DNA of 64,000 nt from Clarkia xantiana subsp. parviflora (GCA_036873135.1 JAPTYO010000009.1:35666756-35730755), one strand, 5' to 3'. Numbered from the stretch's first letter, positions 31,461 to 43,366 are shown. The notes: generated by a model from the letters alone, not told the origin. Made by a program: numbers and translations.

Positions 31461-32273
31461 GCTACTTACCAACGTATGGTGAATAATCTTTTCAAACCTA
31501 TGATAGGAAGGAACATGGAGGTATACGTATACGACATGCTAGTCAAAACCAGAAAGGGGCACGACCATGATCAAGATTTAAAAGAAGCCTTTGCATGCAT
31601 GAGACTTCACCAAGTAAGATTAAATCCCACTAAGTGTGCATTTGGGGTCCAGTCGGGGAAGTTTTTTAGGTTTCATGGTCAGCCAGAGAGGGATCGAGGC
31701 CAATCCGGAAAAGGTGACCGCCATAGAAGAGATGTCCTCACCTACCTGGCCTCGCTGGGAAGATTCTTGGCAAGATTGGGAGATAAGTCCCTCCCTTTAT
31801 TTAAGATCCTACGAGCAGATAAGAAGTTTGAGTGGACGATCGAGTGCGAAGAAGCCTTCCAACAGTTAAAAGCACACCTTCACTCGCTCCCCGCTTTAGC
31901 CAAACCTTTGCCAGAGGATCCCTTATTCCTATACATAAGTATCAGCTCAGCAGCAGTGAGATTGGTTCTCATCAAAGAAACCGACGACATTCAGATGCCC
32001 GTATATTATGTTAGCAAGCTCTTCAGCGTAGCCGAGGCTAACTATATGGAAATTGAAAAGTATTTGTATGCTCTATTAATAGCGGCCAGGAAGCTCCGAT
32101 CGTACTTTCACGCCCATGAGATTACGGTGCTCACCAATCAACATTTGAAGAAACTATTGCAAAAACCTGACATTTCTGGGAGGATGGTTAAATGGGCAGT
32201 CGAGTTAAGTGAATTCCGCATCCACTTCGAGCCTCTAAAGAAATCAAAGGCCAAGCATTGGCCAACTTTATAG
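31461..32273 (+). pseudogene. RT palm/thumb and first RNase H of A
   Basis: Same frame as the preceding part after the TGA. The RT catalytic motif YVDD reads YVYD (TAC at 31530-31532), losing one metal-binding Asp. Between about 31656 and 31750 the sense frame shifts and returns (GFMVSQRGIEANPEK is read in another phase), two compensating small indels. The first RNase H follows (KFEWTIECEEAFQQLKAHL, VYYVSKLFS, LTNQHLKKLL); its usual catalytic Asp is Asn, as in D. The frame ends by another shift at 32270 near KGQALANF. Confidence 0.9.
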
Positions 32274-32712
32274 CTGAAAACAGATCAACGCCAGTCGCAC
32301 AACTCATTATCCTCCCGCAAGAAGAGCATGTGAAGACTACCCCAGAGAATGGGGCCAACAACACCATCCCATGGTTGTTGTATACTGATGGATCATCTTC
32401 CGCCTTAGGATGCGGGGCAGGTCTTGTATTAACGCCGCCTGATGGAGAGCCACTCCGCTACGCTCTAGCCTTAACTTTTTGAGAAACCAATAACGAGGCT
32501 AAGTATGAAGCCCAGCTAACAGGCCTCCGAATAGCTAAAGGTATGGGCATTACTGATTTAAAAGTACGGTGCGACTCTGAGTTAATCGTCAATCAGACAA
32601 ACGGAACGTATGTCGCCAAAGGAGAAAATATGAAGAAGTACGCTGAAGAAGTACGAAGGCTCGTTCGAGATATGCCTCACTTCCAAATAGAAGCTATTCC
32701 TCGAGAGGAGAA
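32258..32712 (+). pseudogene. Archaeal-type RNase H of A, cut by B
   Basis: LLYTDGSSSALGCGAG carries the first Asp; a TGA at 32480-32482 interrupts after ALTF; then NNEAKYEAQ has Lys where the family has the catalytic Glu (AEY); VRCDSELIVNQ keeps the next Asp. The last codons are IPREEN and the target GAGAA. The final Asp lies on the far side of B in KEADALSKFA (54334). In Tat elements this second RNase H is thought to do the RNA removal; three lesions plus the insertion disable it. Confidence 0.9.
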
Positions 32713-33437
32713 TGTTAGGTTATAGGTTTCAGGTCAACGGGTCGCCGGCCTAAATCCCACTCCTCACTGGTGAACTAGCGGATCCTGTGCTTCCTGAGTT
32801 CGGTCATTCTGATCCGTATCCTTCTGCCCTTCTGCTTCTCTTCTCCACGCGTCCTGCAAGAGGGGCAATATCAAGCACGGAGGGGGATTGGTGCTTGATG
32901 TACCCTCTCCGATGCTTAAGTCAGTACGTTTCTTTTTAGAGAGATAAAGCTAGAGAGATGTCAGAGCTAAATTGCACAATTAGCCAAGATGTCTAAATGA
33001 ATGATGGAAAGGTTGTATTTATAGGCAACAATGTCATTAAGGCGGCTTAATGACATCGTTAACCTTTAAACACAACTAATTAGCTTTGGATTACATAATT
33101 AGAGCCTTAAAGCACGGAGAGGTTGGCAGAAATAAACTGAGTATGGGAGTCGGGAAACGGTGCCGGGGCACTTGGGGGGGGGGGGAGAAAATCCGACCCC
33201 CCCAAAGGTAGGGGTTGGGTGTGGCCACCCAACCCCTTCCTAGGGGAGATCGGGTGTGGCCACCCGACCTCACCTAGGTGAGTTCGTCGCGGTCCGGACG
33301 AGTATTTTCGCCTCGTCCGGACCGTTGTTGTTTCGGCGGGGTGTTTGGGTCGAAGTTTCGATTTATAATCATTAACGGGGTGATCAAAATAAAACGATTT
33401 AGAAGTCAACGGGTTCAAATTGGGCGTATATCCATCA
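32713..33437 (-). repeat. 3' LTR of element B
   Basis: 725 bp; minus strand TGATGGATATACGCCC...TATAACCTAACA, same ends as E and C. Palindrome run about 33195-33290, with fewer units than the 5' copy. TATA (minus, GCCTATAAATAC) at about 33014-33026. Hairpin ATCAAGCAC/GTGCTTGAT around a G-run at about 32870-32900, a perfect 9-bp stem. Confidence 0.95.
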
Positions 33438-33455
33438 CATGCCCCCGAGTCAACC
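33438..33455 (-). promoter_or_regulatory. Polypurine tract of B
   Basis: Minus strand GGTTGACTCGGGGGCATG, next to the LTR start; identical core to C and E. Confidence 0.83.
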
Positions 33456-34790
33456 AATGGTCTGACCCTTGATTGACTCTATTTTAGGATGGTATGACAC
33501 GCGCAATTTGAAGCCGGGATTTTACCTTTTGTCGGAATCCTTACTTACCTATGGGTGTGTGTCTCTGACTCTGCCCCCTGTCTTATAAGATAGAGGAATT
33601 GCAAATGTGACCAAGCGCGTGTCCGTCTGAGATGGAAATAACAAATCCAACACTGTTACGGGCGTATACTCGGAAAATATACGCTCGTATGTGGATGCAA
33701 CATGAATACAGCTAAACGAGTCTATGCTTCAATTTCATGCCGGGGTAAGCCTAAGCGGAGAAAATTTTTAATTTTGGTCCAAAATTTTTCTAAGTATAGG
33801 ATACTTAAAAAATATACCTATATGGTGTTAACTTGGGTGGAAATATGCCTAACCATAGTCTAAGGGAGGTAAAGATGATAGTTTTTCCTTTAACCCTTAG
33901 ATCTCTTCTAATTTAAAATGGAGGGTTGTGATTATGTCTCTTTAAAAAACCCTACACCTTTTCAAATATATAGAGGAGTAAAGAAATTACCTCACTTAGC
34001 CACCATTGTCATCTTTTCCTTTTTTCCTCACACTTGGAGAGCAAGGGAAAATTTGGAGAAAATCTTGCACACCAAGGGAGGGGGCCGGCCAGAAATTTCG
34101 GTGGAGGAGGTGGAATTCCGGCCAGCACAGACACGGCGGCGCGGTCCTGGGACGACGACGGAGGCTCCCGGCGGCACGGAGGATGCGAGGTGATCCGACG
34201 GCTCGAGGCGGCGTGGACTAGGGCGGAGACGGCGGACGACGACGAAGCTGTCACGGACGACGGCAGCGTCTGGTCCGGCGGGGGCGGGCGACAGCGAGGC
34301 GGTGCAGCTCCGGCGTGACTTGAGGCGGCCTCCGGCGACGGCGGGGTCTGGTTTCCGGCGACCCCAAAATTTGAACTCCGGACCCGTCTACCACATCGGG
34401 TCGGGTTTTCCGAAGGTCCATTCTTTTCCTTTCCGTTATCGTATAAAATGCCGATATTTGAATTACCGCTATTTGATTGAGTGCATGATTGCCGTAGATA
34501 GTCGTTTGTCCGGAGATAGTTTTTGCTCGTTTAAACTATTCCCGCTTGAATTTGACGTCGTGGCACCATTTGCATGTTGATTTCCATTGAGGGGCATAAT
34601 CGTAATTTTGCCCGGGAATTGGTTTTTGGTTCGAGCAAAATTGCCCGATTTTGCCGTTGTAGTGTCCCTAGCACGTGTTCATTGCCTTCATTGGGTGCCT
34701 TCGAGTCTTTGGTTGTTGTTTGTCGGGTACCGGGGTATGCCCGGTTTTTCCGGAAATCTTCTTATCTTGACACCTGTCATGCCGTGACAG
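33456..34790 (+). other. 3' region of B and presumed 5' region of the antisense gene
   Basis: 33456-33900 is conserved 3' untranslated sequence of family X. On the plus strand a TATA-like AAATATATAGAGG at about 33964-33976 is followed by TTCCTCACACTTGGAGAGCA and a GC-rich block (34080-34340) that ends near GGACCCGTCTACCACATCGG; the same order occurs in C (40010-40510). This looks like promoter, 5' untranslated exon and start of a first intron of the antisense gene, but no transcript data exist. Open frames in the GC block are not conserved between B and C. Confidence 0.4.
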
Positions 34791-37269
34791 GTATTATACT
34801 CTTGTGGTGTCCCCGTACACAAACTTGGCAGAGGCGCTATATCCTTCGAAGGATGAGTAAGTTTCTCTTTCTTTCTATTCGTCGCGTTGCTTTCTTTCCT
34901 GCCATTAGTTCGGTGTCGAATTCCGAGCCGTATACTAAGCTAGGGTGTTGGTCGGAGCCTGATTCGAGCTTGGAATTTCTCACTACCTTTGATTTAGGTC
35001 TCGTTGCTTTGTCGGAGAACTACCTGACTAGGACCGACTATAACGAGCATGTTACCTTAGGTGACATTTGTCCCTTAGATGAGCCTTTATATCCCTTCCT
35101 TCCTTCTTTGGGAAACACCCGCCAGACAGTGACAGAGCCCCCCAGGGGGAAGGTTGTTGTTTATCCTTCCCAGATTGGGTTTGGATTGCGGCTGCCTTAT
35201 TGCGATGAGCTTGTAGAATTGAGTAGATTCTTTAGGATCTCCCCTGTGAACCTTGCCCCCAGTGCTATCCGCGTCTGGGTGGGCTTCCGGGTGTTATGTC
35301 ACTGGTACTCCTGGAAGTATTCATTGGTCTTGTTCCGGTGCTTCTTCCGATTTCAGTATCAGAAGAAGGTAGGCTTCGCGAGTTTTGTGACTCGCTATCC
35401 GTCCCTCAAAGATTCCCGATTTGCTGATTTCGGGTTGAGCGGGGTTGAGTGGGATACTTCTCTTCGTTTCGTGGCCCGGAGCGATAACTCGGCGAGCCAC
35501 TGAGCCAAACATTATTTCTTTATCACGGATCGATATGTTACCTGACCGTTTTTGAATGAGGATCGATCAGACGGCTGGCCTGCCTTTAGGGATTTCTCTT
35601 TTGTGGACTTAGAGACTATGAAGACCATCTATGAGAGCCACAGGACCCAGTCTTACTGCCCTGTGTCCTTGGTGACCGAGACAGATCTCTATGAGGCAGG
35701 GATTAGTTTGACTCCTGACTCCGGGGGTTCGGTATGTTACTTAGTCTTCTCATCTATATTTATTTTATGTTTTTCCCTTGTAGGTTGGTTTCACGGGAAA
35801 ACGTATAACGTGCAGGCAGCACCGGTCGATCTGAGCAAGTGGACGGCTCCCTCTAGCTCTACTCCGAGGAAGTCCCCTATGCCTGGGAAGACTGCTGGGG
35901 CCTCTGGTATACTTCCTTCTTTCTTCTCTTATGGTATACTTGTGTTTTTTTCTTACGCTGTTTTCCTTGTATTATTAGGGCACTCTCCTTTGGTGACCGA
36001 GAGAGTCGTCTCTATGGGCAAGGGCTCTGGACCTTCTAATTCCAAGTCACGGAGGTCCGACTCTGAGGACAGGGCCTCGGCTGTCAAGAAGAAGAAGGCT
36101 GCAGATCCTCCTCCCCCTGGTGTTCGTCCCCCGACCCTGTCTCGCGACAAAGAGATAGTGGTCGAAGAGGCGCCTTCCCGAGCTGATAAAGGGAAGCGGC
36201 CTGCTGGTGATGGTGGGGTGGTTACTGGTTCTCCATCTCCTGCCCCCCAGCCGAGGGCACGGTCGTCAGGTTCATTTTTCTTTATGTCATTGATGCTTCT
36301 ATGCTTGTATTTTTTTTTTATCTTGCTTTATTTGTATAGGTGGGCCTCCGGCTTTGAGTAGGAATGATTTTACGCGCCTTACTGACGAGTATATCGTTGG
36401 AGCTGAGTGGACTCCTTTTGCTGGGTTGAAGGAGTTCCACTTTGACAGCGGTTCCTCCTTGCGTACCCCGGAGGTTGGCATTCGTGTGCTTCGCGGTGCC
36501 ATCGCTCCTGGTGATCGTGCTCCTCGGCCTAAGTCTCCTAGGGAGACCCGGCGCTTCGTTCAAGGTGTGTTATCCCGTTATGTACCTGTGAGTGGTGTCT
36601 CTGTTCCCTTTTTACTTTCAAGGTACTTATCCCTTGTTGAATTTTCAGGGTATGTCTGACATGGTGAACATGTCGTCCCTTGCGCTTGAGCTGTCAGATG
36701 AAAAGAAGGCTCTTGAGGATAACCAGGTATCCTTGAAGGCGGAGCTTGCCACTGCCGTTGAGAAGGCTCGCCTGTCTGACTTGCAGATACAGGAGCTTAG
36801 GGACCAGGTGGCTCTACTTGAGACTACCGTGGGTAGTTTGCGCCGTGAGGCTGATGTTGCATCATCCCTTCATGCTGAGGAGTTAAGAAAACTTGAGGCA
36901 AGGTGCCGGGCGGAGGAGAGAGCTGTTGCAGTATCTGAGTACAAGGCTTCCTCTGCCTTTACTGCTGATTACAGCGTTCGGCTGAACCAGGAGATGAACC
37001 AGTTTGGCGAGTACCTTGTTGATCACATCTTCCGTATTGATCCCCAGTTTCCCGTCAATGATCTGGGTGACTTTGGACCATATGCTACTGGTTATATGGC
37101 CGTTCTTAGGGGTCAAGCTGCCGTTGCTGATGAGCCTGCCCCTGCACAGGTGGATGCTATACCTGTTGATGTTGATAGTTCGGGCTCTTCCTCCTCTTCT
37201 TCGATCTCTGTTGGTGGTTCTTCCTCAGAGGGTCAGGACCGTGAGGACTCTCCAGCAGGCTCTGGTTGA
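34791..37269 (+). pseudogene. Antisense spliced gene in B (Transposase_28-like), two stops
   Basis: Runs against B. Exons inferred by comparison with C: 34791-34856, 34909-35731 (or 35726), 35784-35906, 35979-36269, 36340-36587, 36649-37269; introns are 52-72 bp, T-rich, GT...AG. The large exon carries the conserved block GFGLRLPYCDELVELSRFFR and VWVGFRVLCHWYSWKYSL, resembling the plant 'putative gypsy type transposon' (Transposase_28) domain. Later exons are Ser/Pro/Lys-rich; the last is a coiled coil (about residues 10-110 of that exon) with a conserved QEMNQFGEYLVDHIFRIDPQ and an acidic serine-rich tail. Two Trp codons of C are TGA here (about 35501 and 35543). Function unknown. Confidence 0.72.
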
Positions 37270-37714
37270 TATGCTGATATCACTTTATCCTTGTACATAT
37301 GACTTTACTTTTCCTCCCCTTTAATGGGTTGAGTGTTTCTCCCCTTGATGGGTCGAGTTCATTTTGGGATTGCTATACTTGAGATTTTGTGTTGGTTTCC
37401 TTCTTCGCATGGTTATGTTGGCAGTGTGTGAAACACTTTCCTTTGGTGGTGGTATGCATGGTGTGTGGGACACCTGCCTTTTGATGGGTATTTCGTATGC
37501 TTCTGTATATATTCCTTTGACTATGGACTCTTCCTTTCTTTGTGATTTCCTTTACTTATCTCTCTTTTGTGTTTTCCTTCATATTGTACCTGCTATCTCA
37601 TCAAGAAAAAACATTATGTGTTCTTCATACAACTTTACTTTGCAATTATTTTCTCATGGGATCCTTCTTAGTATGGTGCAATGATCTCTTCTGATACCTT
37701 TTAAATGGTATATA
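37270..37714. other. 3' flank of the antisense gene in B
   Basis: Matches C 43367-43815 along its length (TTGTACATATGACTTTAC, the CTTTACTTATC block, CATGGGATCCTTCTTAG). Probably 3' untranslated region of the antisense gene. Homology to C stops near 37714 (GGTATATAC). Confidence 0.5.
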
Positions 37715-38595
37715 CAAAAAAACATATTTCTAGTGATGAATATTTTGTGACCATAATATAATTAGTCACTAAAATTTAATTTTTTAGTAGCTACATATGA
37801 ATTTAGTCACAAATCATATATTCGTGAAACTATTTAGTGATGAACTAATATTTAGTTGCTAATCAAAACCAATTTGTGTCCAAAGCAAAGTGAAACATGT
37901 ATGTACTAGCTAAACACATGGCGATAATTGAAAGTTTTAGTTACTAAATATTAGTTTGGACAAGTACCACTGCTAAATATAATATGTGATTATTTTCATC
38001 TAGTTAGAAAATTGTAAATAATGTTTAAATGTTAGTTCGTTTTATTCCTACCATTCGATATGTGTATATTACACAATTTTGTTTTATTATCAAATATTTA
38101 AAACTAGTTGAATTTAAGTTAATAATTTTATTTATTTTAACAAATATTATAGGGCATATAACTTTGGTTTGGAGAAATAGTTTCTATTTTAACAATAACT
38201 AATCTCTAAGCAATAATAATATATAGTTTATCACTGATAATTTATTTTATGTATTTTATGATACAGTGATTATAGTTATTTAGTAGTAGAAGAATATATT
38301 TGAAATAAAAAAAAGTGCTACTAATAAACAAGCAATTAATTAATAGAAATAATCTATTATTATTATTTTGGTCGAACATAAGATAAATTATTTACAAATT
38401 AGCTAGCAATTAAATATATAAAATAAATAAAAATTGTTTTTTATACCTTAGATGATTGACCAGTCCATCTTTATCTCAAGGTTAATAATAATCTGACCTA
38501 AATTTTTCCTTAAATATCTAAAATAACTATTATTATAGTTATCTCAATTATCCAATCTCCCTTAACTTTCTCACAAATCTCGTGATAAGTGGGTC
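37715..38595 (+). other. AT-rich insert in B, possible CACTA-type end
   Basis: Not part of family X. The left edge reads ACAAAAAAACATATTTCTAG followed by TGATGAA and several TTAGTSAC-like motifs (TAGTCACTAAA, TTTAGTGATGAA, TTTAGTCACAAA), which resemble the terminal and sub-terminal repeats of plant CACTA transposons, but the CACT itself and a matching right end are not seen. The rest is AT-rich with no frame. C inserted at its right side (GAGGC). Confidence 0.35.
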
Positions 38596-38600
38596 GAGGC

Positions 38601-39461
38601 TGTTAAGTTATGAGATCTAGGTCAACGGGGTGTCGGCTTTGATCTCACTCCTTACGGGGGATGTGTGCGATCCGGTGTTCCTGAGTTGCTCTGCCTTAGC
38701 CTATCTTCTCCTTTCCTTCCTTCCTTCCTTTGCTTCTTCTCTCCTTCTACCCTGCAGAAGGGGCAATACCAGACACGGAGGGGGGGGGGGTGGTGCCTGG
38801 TGAACCCTCTCCGATGCCTAAGTCAGTACTTTTCTAGAGAGATAAAGCTAGAGAGATGTCAGAGCTAAAATGTCCAAATAGCCAAGATGTTCAAATGAGT
38901 TGTGAAGGTGGGGTATTTATAGGCAACGGTGTCATTAAGGTGGCTTAATGACATCGTTAGCCTTTAAACACAATTAATTAACCTTTAAGCACATAATTAA
39001 GACCTTAGGATTCGGAGGAGGTAGGCGGAGTGGAACGAGCATGGGAGTCCGAAGGCGGTGTCGGGGCCCTTGGGGGGGAGAAATCCGACCTCCAAGGGTA
39101 GGGGTTGGGTGAGGGCACCCAACCCCTCCTAGGGAGGGTGGGGTTGGCCAACCCCATCCCTCCTAGGAGGGATCGGGTTGGCCGACCCGATCTCTCCTAG
39201 GAGAGATCGGGTTGGCCGACCCGATCGATCCTAGGAGAGATCGGGTTGGTCCACCCGATCTCCCCTAGGGGAGGTCGGGTGTGGCCACCCAACCTCACCT
39301 AGGTGAGTTCGTCTCTGCCGGACGGGCGCTTCGGCCCCGTCCGAGCCGTTGATGTTCTCGCGAAGTGTCCGGGTTGAAGTTTCGATTTGTAATCATAAAT
39401 GGGACGATAAAAATACAACGGTTCGGAAGTCAACGGGTTCAAATTGGGCGTATATCCATCA
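38601..39461 (-). repeat. 3' LTR of element C
   Basis: 861 bp; one extra 35-36-bp palindrome unit (near 39200-39240, with core GATCGATCCTAGGAGAGATC) compared with the 5' LTR. TATA (minus GCCTATAAATACC) at about 38908-38920. Hairpin ACCAGACAC/GTGCCTGGT around a ten-G run at about 38768-38803. Confidence 0.96.
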
Positions 39462-39479
39462 CATGCCCCCGAGTCAACC
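39462..39479 (-). promoter_or_regulatory. Polypurine tract of C
   Basis: Minus strand GGTTGACTCGGGGGCATG at the 3' LTR edge, identical to that of B. Confidence 0.85.
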
Positions 39480-40906
39480 AATGGCCTAACCCTTGATTGA
39501 CTCTATTTTAGGATGGTATGACACGCGCAATTTGAAACCGGGGTTTTACCTTCTTTGTCTGAATGCTTGCTTACCCATGGATGCGTGCCTCTGACTCTGC
39601 CCCCCTGTCTAATGAGATAGAGGAATTGTAAACGTCAGAGTAGTACGGACGAGTGCCTAGGCACGCGTCCGTCGGAGATAGGAGTAATAAACTTATCCTT
39701 ACTATAGATGCCTACTCAAAAAATACACACTTGCACAGGGATGTGATACGAATGCAACTAAATGACTTATGCTTCAAATTCGTGCCGGGATTCTATCTAA
39801 GTGAGGAAAAATTTAATTTTGGCCAAAAATTTCTCTAAGTCTGGAATGCTCCAAAGATAAAACTATCTTGATAATTTTTCTAAGTATGGAGATATACTTA
39901 GCTATAGGTGAAAGGGATAAAAATAATGGTTTTTCCTTGGCCCTTAGATTTTATTTAAGGATAGATGGATGGTGGTGATTAAAACCCTCTAAAAAAACCC
40001 TATCATCCTTTTAACATAAAAGAGAGTTAGAAAATACCTCAAGGAGTCACCATAGCCACCATCTTTCCTCTTCACTCACCCTTGGAGAGCAAGAAAAATT
40101 GGAGAGCACCCCCAAGGTTAGGGCCGGCCGAAATTTTCACCAAGGAGTAAAAATCCGGCCAGCAGCTCCGGCGGGAGGGAACCACCAGCACGGACGGAGC
40201 CGGCTAGCGAGTTGACAGCTCGAGGCGGCGGTGTGGAGGCGGCAGCTGGCTGGGACGGCAACCCAACCACCAGCGACGCAGGGAGACGGCGAGGTGACGG
40301 TGAGGTCGTCGTCGGCGGGAACGGCTGCTGGTCCATCGAGGGCCATCGACGGCGGAGGGGAGCGATTCCGGTGCGACGTGCGGGGCTTTCCGACGACGGT
40401 GGGGCGAGCGAGGTCACCTCCGGCGACGGCAAGGCCCAAATTCCGGCGAGGGACTGATTTCCGGGTGTCTTCAAATTTGAATTCCGGACCCGTTTATCAC
40501 ATCGGGTCGGGTTTTCCGAAGGTCCGCTCTTTTCCCTTCCGTTTCCGCGTGAAACGTTGATTTTTGAATCGTTGATATTTGATTGCCGATGCTTGATTGT
40601 CGATGCTTGATTGAATGTGGGATTGTCGTAGATAGTCATTGGTAGTTGTGGATTTTGGGAAAAAATGTTTGCCGGTCGTCCGGATATGGTTTTTTGTCCG
40701 ATTGGGCTATCCCGGTCTTGAATTTGATGTCGTGCCTCCGTTGGTGCGTTAATCTTTGTTGGAGGGTATAATGGTAATTTTTTCCAAAACCCGACCTTAG
40801 GCTCGGACAAAATTATTCAACTTGGTTGTTGTCGTTGGTTGAGTGTCGGGGTATTTCCGGTTCTTCGGAAATTTTCCTTGTCTTGATATTTGTCATGTCG
40901 TGGCAG
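39480..40906 (+). other. 3' region of C and presumed 5' region of the antisense gene
   Basis: 39480-39960 is the conserved 3' untranslated part of X. On the plus strand from about 40010 come AACATAAAAGAGAG, then CTCACCCTTGGAGAGCAAG and a GC-rich block (40120-40470) ending near GGACCCGTTTATCACATCGG. Order matches B 33960-34400. Taken as transcription start region, leader and first intron of the antisense gene by inference. A 230-codon minus-strand frame here (40118-40810) is not kept in B. Confidence 0.4.
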
Positions 40907-43366
40907 GTACTATACTCCTGGTGGTGTCCGCGTACGCAGACTCTTCAGAGACGCCGTATTCTCCGAAGGATGAGTGAGTTCCTTTTTCTCTTCCTTTTCG
41001 GTCGCGTTACTTCCTTTCCTATTGCTAGCTTAGTATCGTGACCTTCATTGGGGTGTTAGTCGAAATTTGATTCGTGCTTTGGGGTTTCCTGTTACCTTTG
41101 CCTTAGGTCTTGCTATCCTGTCAGAGAACCATCTCACTAGGTCCGATTACAACGAACATGTTACCCTAGGAGATATCAGTCCCCTAGATGAGCCTCTGTA
41201 TCCTTTTCTCCCCTCCTTGGGGAATACTCGCGAGACGGTGACGGAGCCTCCTATAGGGAAGGTCGCCGTGTACCCCTCCCAGATCCGATTCGGGCTGAGG
41301 CTGCCTTACTGTGACGAGCTTATAGAGTTGAGCAGGTTCTTCAGGATTTCTCCTGTGAACCTTGCCCCCAGTGCCCTCCGTGTCTGGGTGGGCTTCCGGG
41401 TATTGTGCCATTGGTACTCCTGGAAGTACTCTCTCGTTCTATTCCGATGCTTTTATCGGTTCCAGTACCGGACGAGGGTGGGGTTTGCGAGTTTCGTAAC
41501 TCGCCATCCGACCTTCAAAGATCCCCGATTCTCTGATTTCGGGTTGAGTGGGGTCGAGTGGGATACCTCCCTCCGTTTCGTGACCCAGATTGACAATTCG
41601 GCCAGTCACTGGGCTAAGCATTACTTCTTCATTACGGACCGATACGTCACTTGGTCGGTCTTGAATGAGGATCGGTCCGATGGTTGGCCTGCTTTTGGAG
41701 AGTTCTCTTCGGTTGATTTGAAGACTATGAAGATCATTCACGAGAGCAACAGGACCCGGTCTTACTGTCCCGTGTCCTTAGTGACTGAGACGGATCTTTA
41801 CGAGGCCGGGATCAGTCTGACTCCTGACTCCGGGGGTTCGGTATGTCACTTGGTCTTTCCATCTTTATTTACCTTCTGCTCTTCCTTTGTAGGTTGGTTT
41901 CATGGAAAAACCTATAACGTGCAGGGAGCCCCTGTTGATCTGAGCAAGAGGAAGGCTCCTTCTAGTTCTGCTTTGAAGAAATCCCCCCTGCCTGGGAAGA
42001 AGGCTGGGGCCTCTGGTATGCTTTCTCCTATTTGCTTCTTTATGGTGTAACTTATGTTTTCCTTATCTTGTTTTTCTTACCTTGCTAGGGCGCTCCCCCT
42101 TGGTGACTGAGAGGGTCGTCTCCGTTGGCAGAGATTCTGGACCTTCCAAGTCCAAGCCGCGGAGATCTGATTCTGAGGCCGGGGCCTCGGCTGCTAAGAG
42201 AAAAAAGGCTGTGGATCCTGCTTCGCCTACTGCTCGTCCTCCGACCCTATCTCGTGATAAGGAGATGGTGGTCGAAGAGGTGCCTTCCCTGGCTGACAAA
42301 GGGAAGCGACCTGCTGGTGGTGGTTCCCCTGCCCCCCAGCCGAGGGCACGGTCCTCAGGTATGATCTCTACCTTGTTGCTGATCCTTCTATGTTTATATT
42401 ATCCTTTGACTTGCTTTGCTTGTGTAGGTGGGCCTCCGACTTTAAGTCGGAAGGATTTCGCACGGCTCACTGATGAAGATGTTATTGGGTCTGAGTGGAC
42501 TCCCTTCGCTGGTCTGAAGGACTTCCACCTCGATAGCACCTCCTCTTTGCGGACTCCTAAGGTTGGCGTCCGCGTACTCCGCGGCGCCATCCCCCCTGGC
42601 GATCGTGTTGCTCCGCCCAAGTCTCCTGGGGAGACTCGGCGCTTTGTTCAGGGGGTACTCTCTCGTTATGCACCTGTGAGTTGTTCCTTGCTTTCCTCTT
42701 ATTACTTTAATAATGGCTATCTTTCGGTTATTCATCCCTTGTTTGTATTGTTAGGGTATGTCTGACATGGTGAACATGTCCTCGCTCGTGCTCGAGTTAT
42801 CTGACGAGAGGAAGACCCTTGAGGACAGCCAGGTCTCTCTCAAGGCGGAGGTCGCCACTGCTGCTGAGAAGGCGCGTATATCTGATTTGAGGCTGCAGGA
42901 GCTCCAGGACCAGGTGTCCTTGCTTGAAACCACTGTGGGCAGTTTGCGCCGGGAAGCTGAGGTTGCTGCGTCGCTTCATTCTGAGGAGCTGCGGAGGTTG
43001 GAGACTAAGTGTCGGGCGGAGGAGAGGGCTGTCGCGGTATCTGAGTACAAGGCCTCCTCTGCCTTCACCGCCGATTATAGCACGCGTCTCACCCAGGAGA
43101 TGAACCAGTTCGGCGAGTATCTGGTTGATCACATATACCGGATTGATCCTCAGTTCCCGTTTGGTGACCTTGGTGACTTTGGGCCATATGCCACTGGCTA
43201 CGCGACTGTTCTGATGGGTCAGGCTGCTGTTGCAGACGAGGCTGCCCCAGCCCAGGTGGATGCTACACCTGTGGAGATTGGTACCTCAGACTCCTCTTCC
43301 TCATCTGTTTCCGCTGGCGGTTCAGCTTCAAGGGGTGAGGGTGACTCCCCCGAAGGTTCTGACTGA
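40907..43366 (+). CDS. Antisense spliced gene in C (Transposase_28-like, coiled coil)
   Basis: Opposite to C. Inferred exons: 40907-40973 (uncertain), about 41029/41034-41840 (or 41835), 41893-42015, 42089-42358, 42428-42675, 42755-43366. Introns are short (52-79 bp), pyrimidine-rich, with GT...AG at the same places as in B. Conserved domain: FGLRLPYCDELIELSRFFRI, NLAPSALRVWVGFRVLCHWY, GVEWDTSLRFV, resembling Transposase_28 ('putative gypsy type transposon'). Middle exons have basic/proline-rich sequence (KKSPLPGKKAG, RRSDSEAGASAAKRKKA); the last exon is a coiled coil followed by TQEMNQFGEYLVDHIYRIDP and a serine-rich acidic end. Conserved-domain Trp codons are intact, unlike B. The true N-terminus is unresolved: a small deletion relative to B near 41040 upsets the joining of the first two exons. 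Role unknown. Confidence 0.65.

Noticed and set aside
34791..37269. Ordinary host gene
   Set aside because: The same gene is at the same place in C, so it belongs to the element family; capture from a host gene in the past remains possible.
40118..40810. 230-codon minus-strand frame, proline/serine-rich
   Set aside because: Lies in the GC-rich leader region of the antisense gene and is not open in the matching part of B.
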